NCBI RefSeq assembly: GCF_017569205.1
Contig: NZ_CP071870.1
Span: 124,001-188,000, forward strand
Direction of reading: 5' to 3'
Source of the DNA: Propioniciclava sp. MC1595
Lineage (GTDB): Bacteria > Actinomycetota > Actinomycetes > Propionibacteriales > Propionibacteriaceae
DNA: 64,000 nucleotides
The notes under the pieces were generated by a model that saw nothing but the letters and a program-made list of their open reading frames with translations, made no database searches and was not told the DNA's origin. Below, one piece after another: positions 9,381-20,000 of the stretch; the stretch's first letter is position 1, and the number at the start of each line of letters is the position of its first letter. A program made the position numbers and the translations under genes.

Positions 9381-10554
9381 CCTGGGCGATGACGAAGTCC
9401 GCCATTCCGGGGACGGTGAAGGCGACCAGACCCCGCTCGGGCGCGTAGACCAAACCCTTCTTGATGAGTTCCTGTCGGGCGACCGACAGGTCAGACGTCC
9501 TGGCCTTGCCGAGGTGAGCCGCGAGTTCGCCGATCTCCACTGGGTCCTCCCCCTTCAGGTGCGCCATCCCTGTGAGCAGCCTGCGTTGAGCGGTCGTGGC
9601 ACGTTCCCAACGCGACCTGTACAGGCCGGCATCGATCTCCTCGCGGGCCAAGGCACCCCCAGCTTGCACATCGTCCATGGTGAAGGCGGGCCCCGCAGCC
9701 AGGTCCCAGACGTGCTTGCCGATGGACTGGACGAAGTAGGGGTATCCACGCGCCAGTTCGAACGCAGCCGCCAGCGCATCCTCTTGCCAGGTGACTCCCC
9801 GTTGTTCGCAGGGTTCCACCAACGCGGTGCGGACGTCGTCCGGGGACAAGAGGCCGATCGGCTGGTAGACGTACAGCCGTTCCGCGTAACTGGCTGCATC
9901 CGCCAGCTGGGCTGGGAGGGAAGGGAGCCCAGCTCCCACGAAGAAGACCGGCAGGGGGGTGGGTGCCTGTCCCAGTGAATGGACTGCCATGTTGACGGCT
10001 TCGAGGTCGTCGGTGCCAGCCTCCAGCAACTCGTCCACCAGGATCAGCGTGCCGATGCCGAACTCGAGCGAGGCTTCACCGATGACCTCCAGCAGGGCTG
10101 CCAAGTCGTCTCCGAAGGTTCCACTGTCCGCCACCCCGTGGACGGGATCCACGTCGATGCCCAACGTGATGCCATCGATCCCGAGTTTGAGTGTGAACGA
10201 ACGGAGCACTCCCAGCACGCGCTTCCACTTCGAGCGATCTGCGTGACGGCCTGTGGCCGTCCGCAGTGCCTTCACCAACTCCGTGGCCAACACCTTGCGC
10301 AGGGGTGCGGACGTGGACGCCTCGACCTTGGCGACGATCCACTTGCGTGCGTTGGCTTGGCTCATCAGCTCGTTGAGGAGCACTGTCTTTCCAACCCCGC
10401 GCAGTCCGTTGATGACCCAACTGCGGTCGCCCTCGCCGTAGTTCTCTGCCCGACGGACGACCACGTCGAAGTTCGACAGAATGCGCTCCCGACCGGCAAG
10501 GACGGGCGGCCTGCGACCAGCGCCTGGCCTGAAGGGGTTCTCCACCGGGTCCAT
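9373..10554 (-). CDS. Extra AAA-type (ORC/Cdc6-like) ATPase inside the BREX-2 operon
   Basis: A 393-residue P-loop ATPase with Walker A GLRGVGKTVLLNELM (about residue 50) and Walker B LILVDELLEAG (about 171), a sensor-like stretch PLPVFFVGAGLPSLP, and a C-terminal winged-helix-like region (EIGELAAHLGKARTSDLSVARQELIKKGLV). This fits AAA_16/ORC-type ATPases. It is not one of the six standard BREX-2 genes, yet it lies between pglZ and brxD and overlaps brxD. The start ATG at 10554 lacks a Shine-Dalgarno but follows a -10-like TAGAGT by 7 bases, suggesting a leaderless mRNA. It could load or regulate BrxD/BrxHI, or be a separate defence gene that was inserted; neither is shown. Confidence 0.8.
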   Translation of the reverse strand: MDPVENPFRPGAGRRPPVLAGRERILSNFDVVVRRAENYGEGDRSWVINGLRGVGKTVLLNELMSQANARKWIVAKVEASTSAPLRKVLATELVKALRTATGRHADRSKWKRVLGVLRSFTLKLGIDGITLGIDVDPVHGVADSGTFGDDLAALLEVIGEASLEFGIGTLILVDELLEAGTDDLEAVNMAVHSLGQAPTPLPVFFVGAGLPSLPAQLADAASYAERLYVYQPIGLLSPDDVRTALVEPCEQRGVTWQEDALAAAFELARGYPYFVQSIGKHVWDLAAGPAFTMDDVQAGGALAREEIDAGLYRSRWERATTAQRRLLTGMAHLKGEDPVEIGELAAHLGKARTSDLSVARQELIKKGLVYAPERGLVAFTVPGMADFVIAQDA

Positions 10555-10561
10555 GTGTCAG

Positions 10562-10567
10562 ACTCTA
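10562..10567 (-). promoter_or_regulatory. Putative leaderless promoter -10 box (TAGAGT)
   Basis: On the minus strand TAGAGT is followed by seven bases and then the ATG at 10554. This matches the actinobacterial geometry in which transcription starts at the start codon itself. It sits in the only sizeable gap of the BREX operon (92 bp, AT-richer than its surroundings). No clear -35 was found. Confidence 0.5.
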
Positions 10568-10646
10568 TCTAGCCGTATAACGGAAATCCATAGATGAGGG
10601 TAGAGATCCTGATTGTTGACCGGAACGCTCTTGCAGGGCGGGAATC

Positions 10647-13325
10647 TCAAGCGAGCCGGACCCCGTACTGCTCGGCCAGCAACGCAGGATCAAGCACCAC
10701 TGTCTGGGTGGCGGGATCGCTCGACACGACCGGGTAGCCCTCGACGTTCAGCAGCTTCGCCACCTGGCTGACCATCATCGGCACCCTGTTGGTGGGCACC
10801 CCCAGCGTTCCGGCTGCTCGGGCAGCGGTAAGCCGGTGGTCAGGGGCAAGTGCGAGTGCGTCGATCAGCTGCTGGACGGCCTCATCGGTGACGGCGAGGC
10901 GCCCCACCAGCTTGCGCTGGGCCTTGTACGTGGCGCTGGCCAGCAGGTCTGCGCCCGTCGTCGAGGTACCGCGCGTCGGTTCAGGGACGTCGTTGAACAG
11001 GTCCGGCTGCGCGGACGCCGCGATCTTGGTCGGGACGGGACGCGCCACAGGCGGAGCCGAGGACGCTACGGGGACGTGACCCTCCCACCACTCCGGCTCG
11101 GGCGGAGCCGCGGGCGTCAGGTCATGCTCCAGCGAGGTGGGTGCCAGAACGGCCACGGGAACGACCACTTCGGCCGGTGCTGCGCCGCCGTGGTAGCCCG
11201 CCTTCAGCGGTCCGTACCGCAGTCGTTCGCTGACGGCCAAGATCGCCTCATTCCCCTCGGCGAGCACGCGTGGACCGCGCACGACCACCTCGTCCGCGCC
11301 GATCTCGCCGGTCACCGAGCGGTGGCGTCCGCTCAGGCCAGCGCCGCGCTGTTCGCCGCGGCGTCGCTCGACGATGTGGCCGTGGTCGCTGGTGAGGATG
11401 ACCAGGCGCCCGGCCATACGGGCGGCCCGGAGGAGCGGAGCCAGGTGCTTGACCGTCTCGGTGGACCAGTCGGTGCCGCCCGGATCGGTGCGGTCGAGGG
11501 CGTCGTCGATCGTGTTCAGCACGCACCCCACCAGCCGGTACTGGTCGACGTCCTCGATGACGAGGCGCAGGTCGTCTGCCAGCGCGAATCCTTGGCGCGT
11601 GGTGTCCAGTCCCTTCTTGTGCAGCAGCTTCGTGGCGCCGAGCCCACGGGCCCGCACCAGCTCGGTGAAGTTGCGCCGCTCGGCGTCCTGCTGCCCGCGC
11701 ACCAGCCTGCCGCTGAGCAGGGAGGCGCGGCTTGCTTCGGTGAGGCTGGGGAGCACCGAGATGCCCGGCGTGCGTCGGCTCCGACCAGGCAGGAGGTACT
11801 CGGTGAAGGTGTAGTCCATCCGCGTGGTGATGTCGGCCAGCACCTCGGTCGCCACCCCAGCGCTCAGGCCGTCGAGGACGAGCAGCAGCGCGGGGTGCTT
11901 CTCCGCGAGCGGGAAGACGATGTCGGGCAGCACGCGCTCCAACGGGATGGCGCCATCACCGGGCTGGCCCTCCGCGCGGGTGAGCTCGGCGGCGAACTGC
12001 CGGTCGTGCTCATCGCGGCGTGCCTGGACACGGTTCAGGACCGACTCCAGGGCGGTGGCGAGGAAGTGCTCGTCGGCTCCCGCCTCCGCATCGTTGACGG
12101 CCGAGTCCACCCAGGCGTCCTGGGTGAGGTGGCGCTGGGCCAGTTCGTCCAACGAGGTCGGTGCTTCCTCCGTCGCCTCCGTACGAAGCCAGCGCACCAA
12201 CCGGACGCCCGCGCGCGCTGCGGCCACCCGCTCGTCGAGGTCGCTCAGCCGGTGGGCGGCCACGGCGGCCCACGCGGTTTCGAGCGCGGCCGGGTCGGGT
12301 GAATCGTGGCGCAACACGTCGGCGAGGGTCCGGAGGCGATGGGTGAGGCCGGATCGCAGCAGCGATGACCCGGCGGCGAGGGCCCCGCCCTCGGCCTCCG
12401 CCATCAGGTCGTCGCCCCGGCTCAGCAGGCGACGTGCTTCGTCGACCGTGGTCGTCCCTGCCAGCATGCCGGTCACGACGACGGTGGACAGCCGCCCCGC
12501 AGCCGCCAAGGCTTCGTGCGGAACCGATCCCCAGCGGTGCTGCAGCCGAGCCAGGGCGACGGCGGCCTCCTGGCGGGCGGACGCCGTGAGCAGGCTGTCC
12601 AGGACGACGCCCAAGGGCACGATGTCGGTCGGGGTTCCCGACCGGAGCAGGGCGGCCACGAGCTGGCGGGCCTCCCCGGCGGAGTCGGCAACCCAACCCA
12701 GGATTGCGTCCGCGGTGGCCTCACCGGTGGTCGAACGGAGGCGTGCCATCCGTCCGGGAAGACTGGGGTCGGTGGACCACTGGAGGACGGCAATGAGGTC
12801 GATGGGGCCGTCCGGAAGGCCCAACTCCAGCCGTGCTGCCGCTGCCAGTGCGTGGTCGGCGGTGAGGACGCCGGCGGGCGCGGGGGGCCACTCCGCGGCA
12901 GGGGAGAGTTCGAGGAGACCGGTGGCGACCTCGCGGGCCCGGTGGATCCCGAGGAGCCGGGTGTCGACGCTGGGCGCGGAGAAGCGCTGTTTGAGGGCGT
13001 CCCAGGGGTCGGGGTGACGGAGCCGGGCCCACACGAACTGCCCCAACAACCCGGGGCCCAGGTCCTCGGCGGGACGGTCGGTGACGATGACCAACCAGCC
13101 GTCGGGGTTGGCGTCCCGGATCGCCTCACGGATCGCGAGGGCCGACACGGCCGGCACGATGCGGACCTCTTGGCGGCCCTCGGTGAACGCCGCTGGCGAC
13201 GTTGCGTCCGGGCGTGCGGAGAACGCGAGGACGCCTCGGTCGTAGCCCTTCTCGCGTGCTCGCTGGATGAGGGCACGGGCCATCGCCGGTGTGACCGGGG
13301 TGGTGGGCGCGTTCGCTGCGGTCAT
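10647..13325 (-). CDS. pglZ: BREX-2 phosphatase-like protein PglZ
   Basis: An 892-residue PglZ protein of the alkaline phosphatase superfamily. The metal-binding signatures are LLLVLDGLSAGVATEVLADI (about residue 478) and VILTSDHGHIVE (about 646). In Streptomyces coelicolor Pgl, PglZ counteracts the toxicity of the methyltransferase PglX, and PglZ is the universal BREX marker. The ATG at 13325 overlaps the pglY stop (ATGA); a GTG 12 bases upstream would add four residues. The length agrees with type 2 PglZ. Its stop is followed by a 92-bp gap before the extra ATPase. Confidence 0.93.
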   Translation of the reverse strand: MTAANAPTTPVTPAMARALIQRAREKGYDRGVLAFSARPDATSPAAFTEGRQEVRIVPAVSALAIREAIRDANPDGWLVIVTDRPAEDLGPGLLGQFVWARLRHPDPWDALKQRFSAPSVDTRLLGIHRAREVATGLLELSPAAEWPPAPAGVLTADHALAAAARLELGLPDGPIDLIAVLQWSTDPSLPGRMARLRSTTGEATADAILGWVADSAGEARQLVAALLRSGTPTDIVPLGVVLDSLLTASARQEAAVALARLQHRWGSVPHEALAAAGRLSTVVVTGMLAGTTTVDEARRLLSRGDDLMAEAEGGALAAGSSLLRSGLTHRLRTLADVLRHDSPDPAALETAWAAVAAHRLSDLDERVAAARAGVRLVRWLRTEATEEAPTSLDELAQRHLTQDAWVDSAVNDAEAGADEHFLATALESVLNRVQARRDEHDRQFAAELTRAEGQPGDGAIPLERVLPDIVFPLAEKHPALLLVLDGLSAGVATEVLADITTRMDYTFTEYLLPGRSRRTPGISVLPSLTEASRASLLSGRLVRGQQDAERRNFTELVRARGLGATKLLHKKGLDTTRQGFALADDLRLVIEDVDQYRLVGCVLNTIDDALDRTDPGGTDWSTETVKHLAPLLRAARMAGRLVILTSDHGHIVERRRGEQRGAGLSGRHRSVTGEIGADEVVVRGPRVLAEGNEAILAVSERLRYGPLKAGYHGGAAPAEVVVPVAVLAPTSLEHDLTPAAPPEPEWWEGHVPVASSAPPVARPVPTKIAASAQPDLFNDVPEPTRGTSTTGADLLASATYKAQRKLVGRLAVTDEAVQQLIDALALAPDHRLTAARAAGTLGVPTNRVPMMVSQVAKLLNVEGYPVVSSDPATQTVVLDPALLAEQYGVRLA

Positions 13326-16300
13326 TCGACCCGCCACTCGACGACGATGTCGACCCCCGGGTTGTCCGCGGCGAAATCGGCGAGGTCGCGGGTCACGCCT
13401 TCAATTCCCTGCCCGCCGCGCAGCCGGGTTCGGCCGGACTTCTTGGGCCCGACAGTCGGCGTCGGGTCAGGGGCGACGGTGGTGGTGTCCACATGCGCGA
13501 GCCACGCGAACACCCGGTCCTCGGCATGCTTCAGTGCGGGCGAGAGGGGCTCGGCGAACTCGTCCGCCTCAACGGCCTGCTTGAGGCGGGCGAGGATGCG
13601 GCTGGCCTCGTCGGCCCGCGGCCCTTCCTGGCGGGCAGCGTTGACGAGGGGGTCCAGGCGTTCCCACGTGTAGCTCGACAGTCCGCGCGCCACCGCATCG
13701 GCCGAATCCAGCGACCGGCTCGCGCGCAGGGGCTCGGCGATGGTGGAGGCTGCAAGACGGTTGATCACGGCCAGCCCCTTGAGGCCGCGCAGCGCATCCA
13801 CCAGATCCACGGTGGAGCGTGCCGTGGCCAGCCGACCCTGGTGGGGTGCGGGGCCGAGGGAGAGCCGTGTGCGCGCCTGCTCGAGGGCCCCGACGAGTCG
13901 GTGTGCTCCGTCGGTGAGCGCCACCGCGCGGTTGTGCACCTCGTCGGCGAGGTTGGCGACCCCGGTGGGTGTCATGTAAGCGGGTGCGTGGATCCCGAAC
14001 AGGGAAGCGGCCAGGGCCGTCGCCGTGGCCCAGGTCTGCGGATCCGGGAGTTCCTGCTCCCGTAGTTCCATCTCGGGGCGCAGCTGGCCGACCCGAGGGG
14101 TGGGAATGGCCCCGCCGTGGCCGAACCATGCACGTCGGCGCAGCGCGGCCCATGCGAGGATCACCAGGTCGGAAACATCCGTGGTGAGCCCCAGGCGGGG
14201 CTCCATCCCGGCGATCCACTGCCGCACGTCACGGACCGTGACGGGTCCGTCATCGTCCCGGGCGCCCATGCGGCGCTCGAACTCAGGGCCCCACGTACCG
14301 AAGTAGCTGTCGCCCATGAGGAAGTGGGTCTCGGCGGCGCGGCCGACCCCCAGCGGGTTGGCCAGCCGACGCAGGACGGACGCCTCGGGGCCGAGGCTGA
14401 TCCGGTTCTCCGGATCCCCCAGCGCGCGTTCCACGTAGTCGTAGACGACCTGGAGGTCGCGAGCACGCACCTCGGTGTCGGACGGCTGGAAGTCGGGGTG
14501 CCCCGGGTAGGTGGCCGCGAACGCGTCGTCGACCAGGCCATCGAAGGCCTGCCGGAGCGTGCCTCCGGCAGGGGGGCGGGGCGTGAAGCTGGGAGTCAGG
14601 GAAGACAGCACGTCGGGGTGGGAGTCGGGCACCATGTGCTCGCCGCCCGACGAGGATTCGACGTCGTAGGCGACCTGCACGGCCTGCCGCAGCTGGTGCA
14701 GCAGGGCGTCGCGCTGGGCGAGGAGGAGTGCCTTGGCCAGCTGGCGCTGGGGCTCGGAGAGGTGGTCGGCGTAGGTGTCGTACCGGTCGCCGGAGCCCTC
14801 GAGCAGGAAGTTGAGGATGACGAGGCGGCTCACGTCCCGCATCCGCGTCTCCGAGAAGAAGCGGGGCAGCCAGACGATGGTCTGCTCGTCCCAGTTGCGG
14901 GCGCGCATGTCGTCGATGCGCCGCTGGTCCTCGGCGGCCGAGTGCCCCGAGTCGTCGAAGGGGTGGTCGATGACGAAGCGCCAGGCGTCCGGGTTGGCAC
15001 GGAAGTGCTGGTCGCTGAGCCACGAGGAGTCGCGCACATTGCCGAAGACCAGCTCCACCACGCGGGGTGAGCCGCGCCAGACGACCTTGTGGTGGTGGAC
15101 GCCCATCATGTCCTGGTCGCCCAGCTGCAGGCCGAGGCTCTCGGAGACGAGCCGCTTGATGAGCTCGCGGCGGCGTCCCTCGTTGTCCTCGCCGCGGGCG
15201 CGCTCGACGACGGTCTCGTACTCGACGTCGGCGAGCTGGACCTGGATGAGTGGGTTCTGCGAACTGTTCTCGACCCGGATCTCGGGGATGGTCGTCGCCC
15301 AGTTGCGCACCTTCGACAGCACCATGTGGGCCTCGCCGCCGGGCAGGGGCGTCCGGATCGAGCCGTGGTTCAGCGAGGCGAGCCGACCGGCCGTCAGGCT
15401 CTTCAGCGCGGGCACGTTGGGGGCCACCGCACTGAGCAGCAGGGTCTTGGCCAGGCGCAGGTCGGCCTGCAGACCTGGCGTGACCAGGCCTGCCTCCAGG
15501 TCGTCGCGGGTCAAGTCGTGGTTGCTCAGGATCGCGGGCAGCAGGCGATTGCGGTACAGGTCGTTGGCCGACCGGAAGAGGGCAGCCGCCGCCTCGTCGA
15601 GCGGCTGGTCGCCGGCGGCGCCGGTGACGAGGTAGTCGAAGGCATCACCGACGGGGACGACGTCGTCGATCGTGAGGTCGTCACGCCGGTCCACGAGGAT
15701 CTGCTGCATGACCTTCAACGCCGTGCGCTCGCGCTGCATGACGCTCGCCAGGGAGCGCAGGGTCGACATCAGAGCGGGCGAGAAGGGGTAGGTCAGCCGG
15801 AACTGCTGCTCGTCGGCCCCGCGGTGGCGGTCGTCGGTGTTGATGCCGTCCAGCAGGACGTCCCAGGCCTCGGAGCGGCGGTCGAGGGCGTCGAAGGCCC
15901 GGCGGATCTCGGCCTCGGCATCCGCGTCCTGGGGGGCGAGGAGTCGCTTGTGGGCGACCCACGGGAGATTGTCGTCGCCGAGGCGGATCTGGGGGAAGCG
16001 CCCCTCCTGGAACTGGAAGGCCTGCTCGAGCGCGGTCTGCTCCGACCCGCTGGCGCCGGAGTCGGCGAGCCAGCGGCGCAGGTCCATCTGCCGGGCGATG
16101 AAGGAGACGAAGGGGATGCGTCGTCCGCCCTGGCCGCCTTCGACCAGCTTGGTGATCTTCTGGGCCTCGGCGCCGAAGAAGGCCTGGTTGCGGATCTGGA
16201 AGGCCAGCCACAGCACGAGCTCGTCGAGGAAGAGCACGACCGCGTCGTACCCCAGCGAGGCCGCGTGGGCCGAGATTGCCGTCAGGCCTTCGTCGAGCCC

Positions 16301-17023
16301 GATGTGGGTGGCCTGGCCCTGGAAGGAGGGGAACCAGTGCTTCTTGAGCGCGGCGACGAGGTCGATGCGCCGCTGGTCGTCGGCGGACGCCGCTCGTGCG
16401 GCCGCGTAGGAGGTCGCGTCCCACGTGCCACCCTCGCCGAGGACGGCACCCCAGACGTCCCCACCTCCGGCGCCCTCGTTCATGCCGGCGAAGAACTGCT
16501 CGTCGCCCATCTTGGCGCGCATGCTCTCGGCGTTGGCGAGCAGCTGGTCGGTCTGGTGCAGGATCGGCGGGTTGCTGTCGGGGTGGAGCTCGCCGATCTG
16601 GCGCAGGTACCCGTCGAACAGCGCCTGCTCGAGCGACTTGGCGCCCAGGAGGTGGAAGGTCAGGGGCAGGACCCGTCGGTCCTGCAGTTCGGGGTCGTGC
16701 CGCGCGATCGGTGTGGCCAGCTCGGGGATCGCCCGGGCGCGCGGGTCCTGGCGCAGGAGTGCGTGGAGCACCGCCATGAAGTGGCTCTTGCCGGAGCCGA
16801 ACGAACCGGTGAGGAAGCGTCCCTGGCTCTTGTTGTCGCGGATGGCCTGCGCGACCGCGCCCAGCGCCGCGTCGAAGGATCGCGCGATCTCCGGGGTCAC
16901 CACGTAGTCGGCGAGGGTCCGCGCGAGGTGGGCGTCGTCGACGCTCTCGGTCAGGCGCAGGACGTAGTCGGAGGTGGAGGTGGTCTCGGGGATCGTGAAG
17001 ATGTCCCGCAGCAGCGCGCTCAC
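13322..17023 (-). CDS. pglY: BREX-2 ATPase PglY
   Basis: A 1233-residue P-loop protein. It begins with the typical LRDIFTIPETTSTSDYVLRL, then Walker A GSFGSGKSHFMAVL (about residue 74) and Walker B VVLFLDELVLWLAF (about 262). It is the type 2 counterpart of BrxC and provides the large ATPase of the Pgl complex. The start is GTG at 17023, with AAGGAG nine bases before it, and it overlaps the pglX stop. Its own stop overlaps pglZ. Both Walker motifs are intact and no frameshift is seen. Confidence 0.93.
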   Translation of the reverse strand: MSALLRDIFTIPETTSTSDYVLRLTESVDDAHLARTLADYVVTPEIARSFDAALGAVAQAIRDNKSQGRFLTGSFGSGKSHFMAVLHALLRQDPRARAIPELATPIARHDPELQDRRVLPLTFHLLGAKSLEQALFDGYLRQIGELHPDSNPPILHQTDQLLANAESMRAKMGDEQFFAGMNEGAGGGDVWGAVLGEGGTWDATSYAAARAASADDQRRIDLVAALKKHWFPSFQGQATHIGLDEGLTAISAHAASLGYDAVVLFLDELVLWLAFQIRNQAFFGAEAQKITKLVEGGQGGRRIPFVSFIARQMDLRRWLADSGASGSEQTALEQAFQFQEGRFPQIRLGDDNLPWVAHKRLLAPQDADAEAEIRRAFDALDRRSEAWDVLLDGINTDDRHRGADEQQFRLTYPFSPALMSTLRSLASVMQRERTALKVMQQILVDRRDDLTIDDVVPVGDAFDYLVTGAAGDQPLDEAAAALFRSANDLYRNRLLPAILSNHDLTRDDLEAGLVTPGLQADLRLAKTLLLSAVAPNVPALKSLTAGRLASLNHGSIRTPLPGGEAHMVLSKVRNWATTIPEIRVENSSQNPLIQVQLADVEYETVVERARGEDNEGRRRELIKRLVSESLGLQLGDQDMMGVHHHKVVWRGSPRVVELVFGNVRDSSWLSDQHFRANPDAWRFVIDHPFDDSGHSAAEDQRRIDDMRARNWDEQTIVWLPRFFSETRMRDVSRLVILNFLLEGSGDRYDTYADHLSEPQRQLAKALLLAQRDALLHQLRQAVQVAYDVESSSGGEHMVPDSHPDVLSSLTPSFTPRPPAGGTLRQAFDGLVDDAFAATYPGHPDFQPSDTEVRARDLQVVYDYVERALGDPENRISLGPEASVLRRLANPLGVGRAAETHFLMGDSYFGTWGPEFERRMGARDDDGPVTVRDVRQWIAGMEPRLGLTTDVSDLVILAWAALRRRAWFGHGGAIPTPRVGQLRPEMELREQELPDPQTWATATALAASLFGIHAPAYMTPTGVANLADEVHNRAVALTDGAHRLVGALEQARTRLSLGPAPHQGRLATARSTVDLVDALRGLKGLAVINRLAASTIAEPLRASRSLDSADAVARGLSSYTWERLDPLVNAARQEGPRADEASRILARLKQAVEADEFAEPLSPALKHAEDRVFAWLAHVDTTTVAPDPTPTVGPKKSGRTRLRGGQGIEGVTRDLADFAADNPGVDIVVEWRVE

Positions 17024-20000
17024 TTCTTCGGTCTCCTTCCGCGGGTCGTGGGGGCGGGACGCCAGGCGCTCAGGTCGTCGTGGGTGACGCCCAAGCCCTG
17101 CATGTGGCTGCGGAGCGCCTCACCCGTGACGGCGGCGAGGCTCACACCGTAGGTCGGGTCGACCTCGGCGTGCCACTGGTCGACCCACGGCTGTAGCTCG
17201 GCCAGCCCGGCGACGAGCGGGACGAGCGTTGCGGACTCCGCCCCCTCGCGCTGGCGGTCGCCAATGATCGTGGCGAGGGCGAGCGCCTGCTGGGCGTGGT
17301 CCCAACCGGCCCAGCCGAGCAGCGGGGTGGGGTCGGTCTCGCGCCCAGCGGCGGGGTAGAGGATGAACCGCTCCTTGGGCACGTCGAGCTTGCCGCGCGC
17401 CGACCAGTAGGACGGCCTGCGGAAGTCGGCCGACGTGTATTTGGGTGGCACGGGGATCTGTCCGACGGGTTCGCCGGCGTCCTCCTTGCGCTGCAGGTCC
17501 CACGTGCGCTGCCAGTCGGCGAACTTGCGCAGGCCGGGGTCCTTCAGGCGGTACGCCGCGAGATACGGGACGGCCTCGGGCTCGAGCAGGCTGGTGAGCG
17601 CCTTGACGAGGTCAATGTCGCGGTGCCCCTGCCACAGCTCGACGACGCCGCGGAACTCCTCGTCGCGCCCGAGCCGGTCGGTGAGCTGGGCAACAGACTG
17701 CGGCGTGACCTGCCCGCTGCGGTTGAACCACAGTGACCTGTCCTCGAGCCGGTCGAGCAGCCAGCCGCGCAGCGCGCGTTCGGCCTGCTTCTCGAACGGC
17801 TCGGACGCCCACCGGCGCTTGTACTCGGGAGCCTCCAGCAGCCGGATCGCGTCGACGGACTCGATCGCGTCGATCCGGCGCTGGACGAGGGCGCGGTATT
17901 CGGCGGGCCAGTGAGCGGGGATCTCGGTGATCGGCGTGGAGCCGTGGCGGGTGAACCAGGCGGTGTCCTCCTCGCCGGCGGCCACCTTGCGGGCGAGGAC
18001 GATCTCGAACGCCCGCTCGCCGAGCTTTACTTCGGGTGGCTCGCCGGGGTACGTCAGCGTCTGGTCCAGCAGCCCGTAGGATGCGTACACCTCCCAGTCG
18101 AGTTCTTCTTGCTGCGCGATCATCCGGTGCTTGAGGGACGCCTGGGCTGCCTCCGCCTCGCGCAGCAGGTCCGCCGTTGGCGGAGCCGTGGCGATCAGCG
18201 CGGACACCTGCTGGCGTGACAACTCCTGGGCCAGTCCGTCCAGCAACCGGGCACGCTCCAATGGCAGCACTTTCGGCAGCGGGAAATCCTGCAGCGTGGT
18301 GCCGTTAAACTGGAACCGATCCATCCAGTCCTCTGGCTGGATTCCTCTTCCGATTCCCGAACCCGCCTTGTTAAAGGCATTCTGCTTCAGCCAGAAACAC
18401 GCCGTCGACGAGTTCAGCACCCCCAGCAGCCCCAAGTGATCGTCCTCGGACGCCTCCTCCGGCAGCTTGATCACCGGCGCGGTCTGCTTGAACACTCTTC
18501 CACCTCGGTCGAGCACGAAGTGGTTGTGCGTTGCCACTTCGGCGAACGTGATGGTCTGGGGGGTGCGGTATCGCTCAGGAACCCAGCGGTACCAACCCCA
18601 CCAGCTTTGCCCGAGGTCCGACTTCGTCTTTCCTTCGAAGCTGACGGTGCCACCCAATACGGTGCGCAGGGGCCATTGTCTCCGGTACCACGCGGCCTTC
18701 TCGTCGAGAGCGACGAGTGACAAGTCCGACGCGTAGGGAACCAGTGCCCAATCGCCGTCGGCAGTCTTCCAGTCGCGCACCACGTCGCCGGTGATCACCG
18801 CACGGAGTAGTTCGTCGTTCACCCCGTCGCGGCGAAGTGATTCCCGAGAGGCGAAGAACGCGTCGTCCGCCCCGGGGAAACTCGCGAAACCGATCTTGCC
18901 CAGAAGGTGGCTGGCTAGGCGGGTGCTCATCGAGCGATGGATGGTCTCAATGGTTGTGCCTGCACCGCCTCCTGACAGGCTCCACGGGTGGCGAGCCAGC
19001 GTGCTGCGATTAAGATGGGTCACTGTGATCCAGGCATCCTGATGGTGCTCGTCATCGATGTGGTCTGTGATGGCAGTCCACACCAATGCGCAGGCCGGGT
19101 CGTCGGGTCGCCCAGGCTCGCCGCGGATGCTGAGCACCGCTCGAAGGGTGCTGGTGGCGGGCGTTCGGTTTCGGCCGACGATGATCATTGTCGGTGTGCC
19201 ATGGCCGGGAATGTAGGCGCCCGAGGTGTCAATAACCTCGCGGAGGTCGAGTTGTGTCAGGAAGTCCTCAATGATGGGCGCACCGAACTCACGCTTCATG
19301 AACGAGTTCGAGGTGATCTGCCCCACCCAGCCCGCGGGCTTCCCGTCAGTCCCCCGTTGGGCGAGCTTACACAGCAGCTCCATGAAAGGAACGGTCAACG
19401 CGTACGTGCCCTTGAGGTGGTTGTACCGCTCCCGATAGCCCGCGTTGAGCGCCTTGTCTTTCACCGTGATGTAGGGCGGGTTCGCCACCACCGCGTCGTA
19501 CTGGCCGCGCGTCAGCGCCTTGTGCAGCGCGTCCCGCTGCTCGTTGGAGTAGGCAAAGTCGTCGTCGACGGTCCCGGGGAGCGCGTCCTGCTCGTGGCTG
19601 AACCACAGCGAATCCCCGACAAGCACGTTGGGCTGAAACTTGGGCGCCTTCTCGAGCGAGATCCCCCCGACCGCCTGCAGCGCAGCCAGCGTCAGCCGGA
19701 AGATCGCGATGGCGACGGCGAAGGCGTTTATGTCCACGCCCCACACGGCGTCCAGGGCCTTCTGCACCCGCTCGCGCGGACCCAGCGCGGGAGCCTCGGC
19801 GTCCCACCTCGCGAGCAGGCGCCGGAAGGCGCCGAGCAGGAAGTGTCCGGAGCCGCAGGCGGGGTCGATGAGCTTGAAGCCCTCCAGCGGGCGGTCGGCC
19901 AGCGCGGGGGTGAGGGTGCGGTCGAGGATGAACTCCTCGACGAACTCCGGGGTCTGCAGCAGGGCGTAGGTCTTCTTGGCGTGGTCGGAGAGGTCCTGGT

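Noticed and set aside
15089-17152. 687-codon open frame opposite pglY
   Set aside because: Translation is Val/Gly/Leu/Glu-rich without motifs; the opposite strand encodes a clear PglY with Walker motifs.
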